Shown piece by piece: positions 54,031 through 62,855 of a stretch of DNA of 64,000 nt. The stretch is taken from contig NZ_LIUT01000003.1 in NCBI RefSeq assembly GCF_001277345.1, forward strand, positions 142,217-206,216. The letters are read 5' to 3'. Under the pieces are notes generated by a model that did not search any database, had not been told where the DNA came from, and saw only the letters and a program-made list of their open reading frames with translations. The translations under genes and the position numbers were made by a program. This DNA comes from Paenibacillus solani (lineage in GTDB: Bacteria; Bacillota; Bacilli; Paenibacillales; Paenibacillaceae). Every line of letters starts with the position of its first letter. The first letter of the stretch is position 1.

Positions 54031-55086
54031 TTATCGAGAGCTATAAATGGTCTCCAATTCGATATCGTGCTTTTGAATATCATATTCATGCTGCAGCGAT
54101 TCCAGATCATCCGCCAGCTTCTCCATCATTTTGACAAAGGCAGCCAATTCCTGCGAGCTTGCCGCTTGGTTACGTGCGCTCACGGATGTCTTCTCCGATT
54201 CCCGTTCCACCAGACCCAGCTTGCGGATAATACCACTCACTTTGGTTTGGATTTCATCCATTGCCTTCTTGGAGTTGGTAGCCAGCTTGCGGACTTCGCC
54301 AGCAACCACTTCGAACCCTCTGCCCAGCTCTCCCGCATGAGCCGCCTCAATCGCTGCATTCAGGCCAAGCAAATGACTCTGATCGGAGATCTCTCTGATC
54401 AGACTTCCCATCCGCTCGATATGCAGAATCTCATCACCCAGTTCGCTGGTCAGCGTATGAGCATTTTGCTGTGCTTCCGCTGTCTTCATGGCATTGTCCG
54501 CCATCAGCGCTGCGCTCTGATCCAGCTCCACGATCATGGCAGTCAATTCTTGAACAGCACCCGTGATCGCTTCCAGCATTTTCTGCTGATCTGTAGCCAA
54601 GTTGCTAATCTTTTCTTTCTCTTTCATCTCGTAAGCTTCCAGTACGAGCTGGGAATCCAAATTAAACATCTTGCTTAATGCATGCACGACCTGAACCCAA
54701 TGATCCGGTACGATTTGTTTCAGTAAATCGGCGGCGATATCCAAATAAACCATATAACTTCCAAGATAATAATCTGTTGTTAGTCCAATTCTTGAATGAA
54801 CTTGTCCGATCTTAATCCGTTCGGCAATATAGACATCATCCACTTTTCCCTTTGCAAGCGATAACCAGTATACCCGCTGGGTTTCCTTAAGCCGCTCCAC
54901 ATTCGAAGTGCGCTCAATAATCTGCATAAGCTGCGGTTGCGTACCAATCTGTGCATAAAATCGGTCAACGACCTCATCCACCACTTTCGAAAATACATCA
55001 CGATGACTGGCCAAAAGCTCCAATCCGTGGTCATCTAAACCGATATACTCCAACTGTTGACGTCTTTTCGGGGAAACATCAATCAT
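54031..55086 (-). CDS. Soluble globin-coupled methyl-accepting-type transducer (HemAT-like), compact form
   Basis: The 351-residue protein has a sensor globin at about residues 1-165; the likely proximal haem ligand is His in KIGQVHSRIGL near 100. The C-terminal part (about 175-335) is a shortened MCP signalling coiled coil with the hairpin tip DQSHLLGLNAAIEAAHAGEL near 240. No transmembrane helix is present, so it is cytoplasmic and should sense oxygen. It is about 80 residues shorter than B. subtilis HemAT, with loss in the coiled coil. The start is uncertain: ATG 55086 has AGGAG 13 bases upstream, and ATG 55149 would add 21 residues. Confidence 0.83.
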   Translation of the reverse strand: MIDVSPKRRQQLEYIGLDDHGLELLASHRDVFSKVVDEVVDRFYAQIGTQPQLMQIIERTSNVERLKETQRVYWLSLAKGKVDDVYIAERIKIGQVHSRIGLTTDYYLGSYMVYLDIAADLLKQIVPDHWVQVVHALSKMFNLDSQLVLEAYEMKEKEKISNLATDQQKMLEAITGAVQELTAMIVELDQSAALMADNAMKTAEAQQNAHTLTSELGDEILHIERMGSLIREISDQSHLLGLNAAIEAAHAGELGRGFEVVAGEVRKLATNSKKAMDEIQTKVSGIIRKLGLVERESEKTSVSARNQAASSQELAAFVKMMEKLADDLESLQHEYDIQKHDIELETIYSSR

Positions 55087-55240
55087 TTCGAAAAATTCAC
55101 TCCTAAATAGTGTGATGAATCTCACAAGTTCAAGTAACTTAAGGTCCATTATAGACTATATTTACCACCTAAACATAAACCTAAAGTCCTAATTATGTGT
55201 GTATTCACGCACTATTCAGGTCGATTTATCCTTATTATGA

Positions 55241-55300
55241 AAAACCACCCAATTATGAACTGCGTCTTAATAGGACATAGTTCACGTTCTGGGTGGTTTT
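55241..55300. terminator. Intrinsic terminator after prkA
   Basis: AAAACCACCC (55241-55250) pairs with GGGTGGTTTT (55291-55300), with an inner GAACT/AGTTC pairing. T runs exist on both strands. Confidence 0.75.
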
Positions 55301-55342
55301 CATATGAAATCCTGGCGGATTCAAAATGCCCTTTATGCGGCT

Positions 55343-57238
55343 CTATCGATTCAACAGACTGCCAACATATCTTAACAGCTCATTGGCACATACCGGGCAG
55401 TACCCATGTTCTTCTATTAATCTGGAGCTCACCTCGTTGATCCGTTTCAGCTGGACGGCATCCGGCGTTTTTGTCGAGGTTGTGATTTTGACGATATCCT
55501 TCAGGTCGGTGAACAGCTTCTTCTCAATCGCCTCACGAAGCCGCTCATGGTTGTGATACTCAAACTTCTTGCCCTTCCGTGAATAGGCCGAAATCCGGAT
55601 CATGATCTCTTCCCGAAAAGCCTTCTTCGCATTTTCCGACACACCGATCTGCTCCTCGATAGAGCGCATCAATCTTTCATCGGGATCCATTTCCTCATCG
55701 GTTAACGGATCGCGGATTTTGGTCCAATTGCAGAACGCCTCAATGTTATCCAAATAATTCTCGAACAGTGTCTTGGCGGACTCCTCAAAAGAATAGACAA
55801 AAGCCTTCTGTACTTCCTTCTTGGCCAGATCGTCATATTCCTTGCGTGCGGCAGATATAAAGTTCAGATAACGTTCCCGCTCTTCCTTGGCAATAGATGC
55901 ATGCTGATCCAATCCGTCCTTGATCGCCCGCAGCATATCCAGCGCATTAATGCACTGAAGGTCCTGCTTAATCAAAGCACTGGATATCCGGTTAATCACA
56001 TAGCGCGGATCGATACCGGACATGCCTTCTTCCAAATATTCATTCTGCATTTCTTTCAAATCCGCTTCTTTATAACCCTCGACCTCTACCCCGTCGTACA
56101 TCCGCATCTTTTTGATCAAATCCATCCCCTGCTTCTTCGTCTCTTTCAAACGAGTCAGGACAGAGAATATCGCTGCTGAACGGAGCGCATGCGGGGCAAT
56201 ATGAATATGCTTCATATCACTTTGGCCGATCAGCTTTGAGTAGATCTTCTCCTCGTCACTGACTCGCAAATTATACGGGATCGGCATGACAATCATCCGG
56301 GATTGCAAAGCCTCATTCTTCTTATTGGAAATGAAGGCCTTATACTCGGATTCGTTGGTATGGGCCACAATCAGCTCATCCGCACTTATTAACGCGAATC
56401 GGCCCGCTTTAAAGTTCCCTTCCTGGGTCAGGGAGAGCAAGTTCCATAGAAATTTTTCGTCGCATTTCAGCATCTCCTGGAATTCCATTAAGCCCCGGTT
56501 TGCTTTGTTCAGCTCACCATCAAACCGATAAGCACGCGGATCCGATTCGGAGCCATATTCCGTGATCGTGGAAAAATCGATGCTGCCGGTTAAATCGGCA
56601 ATATCCTGCGACTTGGGATCAGAAGGACTGAAGGTTCCGATGCCGACCCTGTTTTCCTCCGAGATCAACACGCGTTCCACTTCAACAAGCTCTATATCAC
56701 CGCCGTAATCAGTTTTTAGACGCAGCTGGCAGGCGGGGCACAGATTCCCCTCGATTCGGACGCCAAGCTCCTTCTCGATCTCCGGTCTAAGCTCCAGCGG
56801 AATCAGATGCAGCGGTTCTTCCTGCATCGGGCAGCCCGATATTGCATATACGGCTCCCCGGTCTGTACGTGAGTGTTTTTCCAGCCCACGCTTTAACAGC
56901 GTAACCAGGGTCGATTTGCCGCCGCTGACGGGTCCCATAAGCAGCAATATGCGTTTACGTACATCAAGCCTGCGGGCCGCAGAATGGAAATATTCCTCAA
57001 CGAGTTTCTCAACAGCCCGATCAAGACCGAATATTTCTTGCTCAAAAAATTTATATTTTTTCTGGCCCCCGCTCTCTTCGAAACCGTAGGATTCGATCAT
57101 GTCATACACACGGGCATGTGCCGTCATGGCTGGAGAGGGATCCTTCTTAAGTATTTCGATGTATTCCCTGAATGTGCCGCTCCACGCCAAACGGTCGCCT
57201 TCTGCCCGATACGATGCTATGCGTTCGAAAATATCCAT
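55343..57238 (-). CDS. prkA: PrkA family serine protein kinase / AAA+ protein
   Basis: The product of 631 residues has the same length as B. subtilis PrkA. The N-terminal AAA domain has Walker A GPVSGGKST near residue 100, and a C-terminal kinase-like region follows with a zinc-type CPVCANEL near the end. PrkA is needed for full sporulation and acts in late mother-cell control; recent work also reports protease-like activity of the family. ATG 57238 (MDIFERIASY) has GGAGG six to seven bases upstream. The usual partner YhbH is not in the window. Confidence 0.92.
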   Translation of the reverse strand: MDIFERIASYRAEGDRLAWSGTFREYIEILKKDPSPAMTAHARVYDMIESYGFEESGGQKKYKFFEQEIFGLDRAVEKLVEEYFHSAARRLDVRKRILLLMGPVSGGKSTLVTLLKRGLEKHSRTDRGAVYAISGCPMQEEPLHLIPLELRPEIEKELGVRIEGNLCPACQLRLKTDYGGDIELVEVERVLISEENRVGIGTFSPSDPKSQDIADLTGSIDFSTITEYGSESDPRAYRFDGELNKANRGLMEFQEMLKCDEKFLWNLLSLTQEGNFKAGRFALISADELIVAHTNESEYKAFISNKKNEALQSRMIVMPIPYNLRVSDEEKIYSKLIGQSDMKHIHIAPHALRSAAIFSVLTRLKETKKQGMDLIKKMRMYDGVEVEGYKEADLKEMQNEYLEEGMSGIDPRYVINRISSALIKQDLQCINALDMLRAIKDGLDQHASIAKEERERYLNFISAARKEYDDLAKKEVQKAFVYSFEESAKTLFENYLDNIEAFCNWTKIRDPLTDEEMDPDERLMRSIEEQIGVSENAKKAFREEIMIRISAYSRKGKKFEYHNHERLREAIEKKLFTDLKDIVKITTSTKTPDAVQLKRINEVSSRLIEEHGYCPVCANELLRYVGSLLNR

Positions 57239-57507
57239 ATCGCTACCTCCTATGAGTCTGTTTATGGGGATTGGCTTCCATTCCACAGCGTCATTAGAAA
57301 ACATGCCATTATCGAAAAAGTGTATTACATACCTATGCTGCTTGCTTGGAATAGTTGACCTTATTTTCGAAGTCAAGCAGACGCTTTTTAACTAACCATC
57401 GGTCATTCGACGAACGGATGAGCCATCACAGCGTTCACATGCTATACTAAAATGAAATCACGCGTCACGATATTTCAGCATCTTACGGATAAAAAAGGAG
57501 AGTCATC

Positions 57508-58284
57508 ATGGCGATAAAGCATGAAGCCGAGCTGTACGCTCCCCTGAAGGCCTTTTTTGAAATAAACGGATATGAAGTTAAAGGCGAGGTGCGCAATTGC
57601 GATCTGGTCGGAATGAAGGACGGCACCGATGAGCCGCTCATTGTAGAGCTAAAGAAAACATTCAATCTGGCCCTTCTGCTCCAGGGCATCGAGCGTTTGA
57701 AGCTGACTCCGTATGTATATCTTGCCGTCGAGAAGAGCCGGGCGAAGAAAGGAGCCGTCAATCAGCGATGGGGTGAGCTCACCGCGTTATGCGGTAAGCT
57801 TGGACTGGGTCTCATCACGGTAACTTTTTACAAAACCAAGGCACCCTTCGTCGAAGTGCTATGTGAGCCGGAGATTGCCGTGCAGCAAGGGCGAACCGCC
57901 ATTCGGCGGAAGGAACGCCTGCTGTATGAATTTCGGGAGCGCAGCGGCGATTACAACACAGGCGGGATCACGAGAGCTAAGCTAGTGACGGCCTATCGGG
58001 AAAAGACGCTGCGCGTCGCAGCAGCCATGAATTCAGCAGAAATGGAAGAAGGCCGTTTACGTGAATTGCAGAATGGACACGAGTCCCCGGAAGGACCTTC
58101 GCCTATTGTACTGTCCGGCATTTCCCCGGCTGCTGTGCGTGAGCGAAGCGGCGTAGGGTCCGCCTCCGACATTCTGCAGCGGAATTACTATGGCTGGTTC
58201 CGCAGGGTCAGTCGTGGACGCTACGTCCTCACGCCAGCCGGTATCCAAGCTCTGACAGACTATGCCACTGTACTGAAATCATAA
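57508..58284 (+). CDS. DUF2161 family PD-(D/E)XK-type phosphodiesterase
   Basis: The 258-residue protein has an N-terminal nuclease-like core with E near 5, D in VRNCDLVGMKD near 32, and the E-x-K pair in LIVELKKTFN near 48, the standard PD-(D/E)XK metal-binding layout. A C-terminal winged-helix-like part (about 200-258, ASDILQRNYYGWFRRVSRGR) may bind DNA. Function is unknown; DNA repair or nucleic acid processing is plausible. AAAGGAG lies before the ATG. It is monocistronic and divergent from prkA. Confidence 0.8.
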   Translation: MAIKHEAELYAPLKAFFEINGYEVKGEVRNCDLVGMKDGTDEPLIVELKKTFNLALLLQGIERLKLTPYVYLAVEKSRAKKGAVNQRWGELTALCGKLGLGLITVTFYKTKAPFVEVLCEPEIAVQQGRTAIRRKERLLYEFRERSGDYNTGGITRAKLVTAYREKTLRVAAAMNSAEMEEGRLRELQNGHESPEGPSPIVLSGISPAAVRERSGVGSASDILQRNYYGWFRRVSRGRYVLTPAGIQALTDYATVLKS

Positions 58285-58347
58285 ATTTACACCGCGTCAC
58301 TCGTTATCCTGTTCTCTCGTTATCCCAACCAAAAGCCGTCATGAAAA

Positions 58348-58390
58348 AAAGCTGCTGAACGGATCAAGTTCCATTCAGCAGCTTTCCCTA
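58348..58390. terminator. Bidirectional terminator between DUF2161 and aminotransferase genes
   Basis: AAAGCTGCTGAA (58348-58359) pairs with TTCAGCAGCTTT (58374-58385). Confidence 0.8.
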
Positions 58391-58426
58391 TGTTACAAAC
58401 GATTCGCATATCGCTAAGACTCATGG

Positions 58427-59650
58427 CTAGTTCCGGGCTGTAAATTCCAATACGGCTTCGCTGATGAGATTCATTCCGAGCAGCAGCTCATCCCGGCCGG
58501 GATGCGTAAAATTCAGTCGGATACATTCGCGGATACGATCTTGTGCCGATGTTGCAGAGCACATGGAACCTGGAAGAAAAGCAACCCCCTTTAATAAAGC
58601 CGCTCTCAGAAGCGCCTCCCCATCCAATCCTGGAGGCAGTTGTACCCAGAGGAACATCCCGCCGGAAGGTATGGTATATGTGGAATCCTTCCAAGCACTA
58701 CGTTTGAGCAGTTCCACCATCAGCTTGAGCCTGATGGCATATTCCCGATTCAGCATGCCGATATGATCCTCCAGCTGAAAATGCTTGGATTCGAGCAGAT
58801 GGTGCAGCATCCGCTGATTTAGCATACTGGATTGCCAATCGGCCATCTGCTTCACGGCCGTCATCATCTCAATCACACGCCGGTTGCCGGCAGCCCATCC
58901 CGTTCGAAGCGCCGGTGCTACCGTCTTGCTGAAAGATCCCACATACAGGACATGCTCGCCTTGCTTCTCTTCAAGTGAGAAAATCGAGGGCAACTCTGTC
59001 GTCTGATTCTTGCCGTCTGCAAATGAGAGATCACCGTATGAATCATCCTCGACAATAAGAAGTCCATGCGAAATGCACAGGTCCAGCGCCTTCTTGCGCC
59101 GCTCCAAGCTCCAGGCGACACCCGTTGGATTGGTGAAATTGGGTGCCGTCATTAGCAGCTTCGGTTTATGCTTTCGAATCATGGCTTCCAGATGCTCAGG
59201 CACCATCCCCTCCTGATCTCCCTCAACAGGTATGATCGCAGCTCCTTGAAGCCGAAGCACCTGGAGCAGTCCCGGCGAGGTAGGATTGTCGACCAGCACA
59301 GGATCCCCAGGGTCCACATACACCCTGACCAGCAAATCAATAGCCTGCTGGGTGCCCGTTGTCAGCAGTATATGCTGGGGCTGGACATGTAGACCTTTTC
59401 GGCGGGAAAAATCTTGGCTCAGCCACTCACGGAGCGGTCTGTAACCTTCGGCCTCACCGTACTGCAAGGCGAGCGGGTCTTCGGAGAGCACGGATGTTGC
59501 CGCCTCTGCCAGGGAATGCACAGGGAATAGCTCTTCTGCCGGCAGTTCTTCGGCTAAAGAAATAAAAGAATCCCGCTTCGCAAGTTCCCTGATATCGCGC
59601 AGCGGGGATGACAAAAGGGTCTGTGCACGGGAAGCAAAGGAATACTGCAT
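58427..59650 (-). CDS. PLP-dependent aminotransferase (class I/II, 2-aminoadipate/MocR-type)
   Basis: The 407-residue enzyme has fold type I features: LLTTGTQQAIDLL near 98, TAPNFTNPTGVAWS near 170, DDSYGDLSF near 205 and the Schiff-base lysine in VGSFSKTVAPALRTGW near 240. It resembles the aminotransferase half of MocR proteins and LysN-type 2-aminoadipate transaminases, with no HTH domain. ATG 59650 has GAGGAGGG six to seven bases upstream. The amino acid substrate cannot be deduced. It is monocistronic. Confidence 0.82.
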   Translation of the reverse strand: MQYSFASRAQTLLSSPLRDIRELAKRDSFISLAEELPAEELFPVHSLAEAATSVLSEDPLALQYGEAEGYRPLREWLSQDFSRRKGLHVQPQHILLTTGTQQAIDLLVRVYVDPGDPVLVDNPTSPGLLQVLRLQGAAIIPVEGDQEGMVPEHLEAMIRKHKPKLLMTAPNFTNPTGVAWSLERRKKALDLCISHGLLIVEDDSYGDLSFADGKNQTTELPSIFSLEEKQGEHVLYVGSFSKTVAPALRTGWAAGNRRVIEMMTAVKQMADWQSSMLNQRMLHHLLESKHFQLEDHIGMLNREYAIRLKLMVELLKRSAWKDSTYTIPSGGMFLWVQLPPGLDGEALLRAALLKGVAFLPGSMCSATSAQDRIRECIRLNFTHPGRDELLLGMNLISEAVLEFTARN

Positions 59651-59772
59651 GGAAGTCCCTCCTCTAACCGTTATCAAAGCCTCGGTTTTGTGTTCAGGAG
59701 CCTCTAAGATAACCTCTAAAAGGTATTCCTGTTCGTTGTATATTAGACCTAATTATAACTTTATGTATGACT

Positions 59773-60429
59773 TTATGCGTAAATTTGTCTGCCTTGGCGG
59801 GTATATAAGGCGTACTTCTCGATCGCCTGCGCACGGGTGGATACTCCTAGTTTCACATAGATTTTACGGAGGTAATTATCAATCGAGCGCCGGCTGACCT
59901 GTATTTCCAAAGCGATTTTGTCGTAGGTAATGCCTTGGACGATCCGTTCCATAATAAAAGCTTCCGTATCCGAGAGCTGAAGGCCGCCTTCGTTCATCGC
60001 AGAAGCGGTTAACGGCCATATGCCCTGCCTTACCCAATCGAGCGGCAGCGAGGCAACGCCTTCCCGCAATCCGGTAATCATATGAATAAGCTGGAAAGTG
60101 GATGCCTGCTTGGATAACAGGCCGCTTGCTCCGCGACTGATCAAGGATTGCAGCAAGGACAACCCGTCATTATCCGTCATAATGACAACATGAGTCTTTG
60201 GAGACAGCTGTTTCATCTGCTCAAGCACATCCTCGGATGTGTGTTCCGGCAGATGGTAATCCAATAGTACCAAATCGGGCTGGAGACTCCCGACCATTCG
60301 AAGCCCTTCAGAATCCGAGGACGTCATGCCCTCAACGAGCAGGTCCTGCTGCTCTTCCAAGATCAATTTTGTTCCCAGCATGCTTGTAGGTTGACTGCCG
60401 ACTATAACTACTCGCCAAACCTGATTCAT
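59773..60429 (-). CDS. LuxR/NarL-type response regulator with atypical receiver domain
   Basis: The 218-residue protein has a receiver domain (about 5-125) with the phospho-acceptor Asp in LVLLDYHLPE near 55 and the Lys in GLLSKQAS near 107, but the usual acidic pair after beta-1 is replaced (VVIVGSQPTSMLG). A LuxR helix-turn-helix follows at about 155-215 (QGITYDKIALEIQVSRRSID). No sensor kinase is nearby, so it may be an orphan working without normal phosphorylation. ATG 60429 has GGAGG 11 bases upstream; TTG 60435 has it at five and is a real alternative. Confidence 0.8.
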   Translation of the reverse strand: MNQVWRVVIVGSQPTSMLGTKLILEEQQDLLVEGMTSSDSEGLRMVGSLQPDLVLLDYHLPEHTSEDVLEQMKQLSPKTHVVIMTDNDGLSLLQSLISRGASGLLSKQASTFQLIHMITGLREGVASLPLDWVRQGIWPLTASAMNEGGLQLSDTEAFIMERIVQGITYDKIALEIQVSRRSIDNYLRKIYVKLGVSTRAQAIEKYALYTRQGRQIYA

Positions 60430-60735
60430 CTTCAAATAGACCTCCTGTTTCAACGAACTTGAATCACTAGTATCTCTATCTAAGTAAGCAGCGTCATTTC
60501 CTTGCTTGCCGCCACATTCGATCCTTCGTTGTTTGCAGATACAGACTGACACATTTTCACCCTTTTTCGGTATATAAAAAAGGTTTATCTGCCGCAGCTG
60601 CGTATGAAAGGGACGGTATACAAGGCTAATGTCTCATATGTATCTTTTTCGATTAACAAATCTATACAAATTGTATCCCACTCTAACTTTCTAGGCAATC
60701 TATTTTTCATAAAAACAAGCATGATTTATTCGTCT

Positions 60736-60764
60736 TTGCGAAAGTAATTCTGACATGATAGAAT
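60736..60764 (+). promoter_or_regulatory. Probable sigma-A promoter of the coiled-coil/glycosidase operon
   Basis: TTGCGA (60736-60741) and TAGAAT (60759-60764) are spaced by 17 bases, 40 bp before the start at 60804. The rest of the 60430-60803 gap shows nothing recognisable. Confidence 0.5.
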
Positions 60765-60803
60765 GATAGCTGGAAAAAATGATAGTTTTTGAGGGGTGAT
60801 GAA

Positions 60804-61217
60804 ATGCCAGCGTTGGGGCCAGAATACAATTCCCCCTATAAAACCCGTGAGGAAGTGCACCAAAAGGGACCTTCTACCAAATGGTTCTGGGTTTTTTGGA
60901 TTGTTCTCATCGGGCTGGGTACTACCGCAGCCTACTTATATAGCAATCAACTAAAAGAGCAAGTCGTAATACAGCTGCAAGAGGATACGCGCAAGGAAAT
61001 GGCATCGTTCAAAGCGGAGTATGATCAGAAGTTTAATGAGCTGGTTCAAGAGATGGACGAAATGCAGAGCAAGGTTCAATCGTTTAATGAGCTGTTGACT
61101 TTTACCAAAGATCAGGCTAGCGGCAAAACAGACAACAGCAACAAGCTGTACAGTCAATTAAACGAAGTGGAGAAACAGCTGAAAGTGCTGGAACGCAAGA
61201 TGGAGCTGCTGAAGTGA
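60804..61217 (+). CDS. Membrane-anchored coiled-coil protein
   Basis: The 137-residue protein has a short cytoplasmic N-terminus, one transmembrane helix at about 25-45 (FWVFWIVLIGLGTTAAYLYS) and a long charged coiled coil to the C-terminus (heptads such as FNELVQEMDEMQSKVQSFNE). It recalls DivIC- or EzrA-like bitopic proteins in shape only. GAGGGG lies six to seven bases before ATG 60804. Its stop overlaps the start of the glycosidase gene (GTGA), so the two are coupled and probably act together at the membrane. Confidence 0.72.
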   Translation: MPALGPEYNSPYKTREEVHQKGPSTKWFWVFWIVLIGLGTTAAYLYSNQLKEQVVIQLQEDTRKEMASFKAEYDQKFNELVQEMDEMQSKVQSFNELLTFTKDQASGKTDNSNKLYSQLNEVEKQLKVLERKMELLK

Positions 61218-62308
61218 GTAAACTGAGGAAACTGAAGTATATTCGTCCAAAGCAGCTAAACCGTACATTTATGCTAGCCATCGCTCCTTTTATCGGGTTG
61301 CTGTTATGTATGTGGTTATTAACGGAGCCGCCGCGTTTGTCACACGACACCGCAGCATATATACCTACCGGCAGCGTAACGGAACAGTCAGCCATCATCA
61401 AACAGAATCTGGATCAGGCTGCACTCTCGGCGGAACAGACGATATCCTCCATTGAAAAAACGGCCAAGCTTTACAGGCAGACGACGGCCACGGTAGGTAC
61501 CATCCTGAAAACCACGGAATCCCAAGCAGCCCGTCCCGAGCAGATTTATAATCGCAGAATCACTGGGAAGCTGGGCGTTCCTATTGAGACCGTAAACAGT
61601 GACCGGATACGTATCGAATTATACAAGGTCAATCCTGGCACCTATAATGGATATGCGATGAAAATCAAGCTCAAGGATTCGACTGCGATGAAGATGTCCC
61701 TTGGCAGCGAAAGCGGCAGGCCTGGGTCTGTGGAAACTACCATGCGTGCTGTTAGTCGGCACGGGGCAGTTGCAGGTATTAATGGTGGTGGATATGCTGA
61801 CGGGAACGGGGGCAGACATCCGCTCAGCACGACTTTCTATAATGGCAAGTACGTATCAGGATTTCAACCCAGCTTTAAAGACCTTGCATTTGTCGGCCTG
61901 AGCGAGTCCGGCAAGCTGATCGGCGGCAAGTTCCACACCCAGAGCCAGCTGGATCGGCTAAATCCGAGGTTCGGCGCTACCTTTGTACCCGTTCTGATGA
62001 AAAATGGCAATTTGACCACAATACCGGAAAAATGGAGAACGACCCCTCGCCGGGCGCCCCGCACGGTGATTGGCAATTATAAAGACGACCAGCTGCTCAT
62101 CCTGGTTACCGAAGGGTATGATGAGAAGGGCAAATCAGGAGCCACGCTGCAAGAACTGCAAGTCAAACTTAAAAAATTAGGCGTCATCGATGCATACAAT
62201 CTGGATGGGGGAGGTTCCGCATCTCTTGTGCTTAACGGCCGTGTCGTGAATAAACCCTCGGATGGAAGTCTGCGGCCCGTTCCTACGCATTTCCTATTTT
62301 TCAAATGA
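61214..62308 (+). CDS. Phosphodiester glycosidase (NAGPA) family exoprotein
   Basis: The 364-residue protein has an N-terminal membrane anchor or signal (about 20-38), a helical spacer (about 55-95), and the NAGPA domain from about 150 to 362. Visible family blocks are RAVSRHGAVAGINGGGYAD, FATFVPVLMKNG-type core strands and YNLDGGGSASLVL near the end. The domain cleaves or transfers sugar phosphodiester groups and is often tied to exopolysaccharide. It starts with GTG at 61214, overlapping the preceding gene's stop. The target polymer is unknown. Confidence 0.83.
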   Translation: MSKLRKLKYIRPKQLNRTFMLAIAPFIGLLLCMWLLTEPPRLSHDTAAYIPTGSVTEQSAIIKQNLDQAALSAEQTISSIEKTAKLYRQTTATVGTILKTTESQAARPEQIYNRRITGKLGVPIETVNSDRIRIELYKVNPGTYNGYAMKIKLKDSTAMKMSLGSESGRPGSVETTMRAVSRHGAVAGINGGGYADGNGGRHPLSTTFYNGKYVSGFQPSFKDLAFVGLSESGKLIGGKFHTQSQLDRLNPRFGATFVPVLMKNGNLTTIPEKWRTTPRRAPRTVIGNYKDDQLLILVTEGYDEKGKSGATLQELQVKLKKLGVIDAYNLDGGGSASLVLNGRVVNKPSDGSLRPVPTHFLFFK

Positions 62309-62331
62309 TAGCTTCTGCGCATATATTCTCG

Positions 62332-62360
62332 TTGGTTTTTTCGCCCAAGATGGGTATAAT
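62332..62360 (+). promoter_or_regulatory. Sigma-A promoter of the 34-residue gene
   Basis: TTGGTT (62332-62337) and a perfect TATAAT (62355-62360) with a 17-base spacer, about 30 bp before the start codon at 62390. Confidence 0.7.
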
Positions 62361-62389
62361 AAAGATTAGCTTAGCAGGAGGTGGCAAGA

Positions 62390-62494
62390 ATGTCTTTCTC
62401 ATTAACATTTTGGATTGTCATGCTTGTATTCGCCCTTTATATGGTTGGCATTTGGACCGCGGCATACAATGATGATAAGACCAAAGGCCTGTAA
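62390..62494 (+). CDS. Small single-helix membrane protein (34 residues)
   Basis: The peptide is one hydrophobic helix (FWIVMLVFALYMVGIWTAAY) with a short charged tail, NDDKTKGL. It has its own promoter, an AGGAGGTG site seven bases before the ATG and a terminator directly after the stop, so it is very likely a real gene. No family is recognised. Its tail is acidic and mixed rather than strongly basic, unlike typical type I toxins. Confidence 0.7.
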   Translation: MSFSLTFWIVMLVFALYMVGIWTAAYNDDKTKGL

Positions 62495-62499
62495 GGCGT

Positions 62500-62527
62500 C
62501 TCCCTCGTATATCGAGGGAGTTTTTAT
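62500..62527 (+). terminator. Intrinsic terminator after the 34-residue gene
   Basis: CTCCCTCG and CGAGGGAG form an eight-pair stem followed by TTTTTATTTT. Confidence 0.85.
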
Positions 62528-62550
62528 TTTTTCAGGAGTATTATCGAAAC

Positions 62551-62576
62551 AAAAAAGCACCGCTTAGTAGCGATGC
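62551..62576 (-). terminator. Intrinsic terminator after the AbrB-like gene
   Basis: On the minus strand GCATCGCT and AGCGGTGC pair (one G-U), followed by TTTTTTG. Confidence 0.8.
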
Positions 62577-62600
62577 TCAAAAGGTAATTCATATGGAGCA

Positions 62601-62855
62601 CTATGCATGTTTAGGAAGTTGTTGCATTTCGGACATGCATGGCAAACAGATATAGCGCTCTTTAAACTCGCTTACTCCATCCATAGAACCACAGAAGACG
62701 CATTTCGGACGATAGCGTTCCAATATAATATGGTCCCCCTGTACAAGAATCTCTACGGGATCCCCCTCGTTCATTTGATATCTTTTACGGAGAGACTTAG
62801 GCAGAACGATTCTTCCCAGCTGATCCACTTTACGAACCACACCAGCAGGTTTCAT
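62601..62855 (-). CDS. AbrB-family DNA-binding regulator with C-terminal zinc-ribbon-like motif
   Basis: The 84-residue protein has the AbrB swapped-hairpin domain at residues 1-50 (VRKVDQLGRIVLPKSLRKRY, then NEGDPVEIL). The C-terminal part has two CxxC pairs, KCVFCGSMD and YICLPCMSE, which could hold a zinc ion. AbrB proteins regulate transition-state genes such as those for biofilm, antibiotics and sporulation. ATG 62855 has AGAGGTG about 11 bases upstream. Paralogues of AbrB/Abh are usual in these organisms. Confidence 0.85.
   Translation of the reverse strand: MKPAGVVRKVDQLGRIVLPKSLRKRYQMNEGDPVEILVQGDHIILERYRPKCVFCGSMDGVSEFKERYICLPCMSEMQQLPKHA

Noticed and set aside
57239..57507. Possible riboswitch or small gene between prkA and the DUF2161 gene
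   Set aside because: No recognisable leader structure or ribosome-binding site with an open frame; treated as a divergent promoter region.
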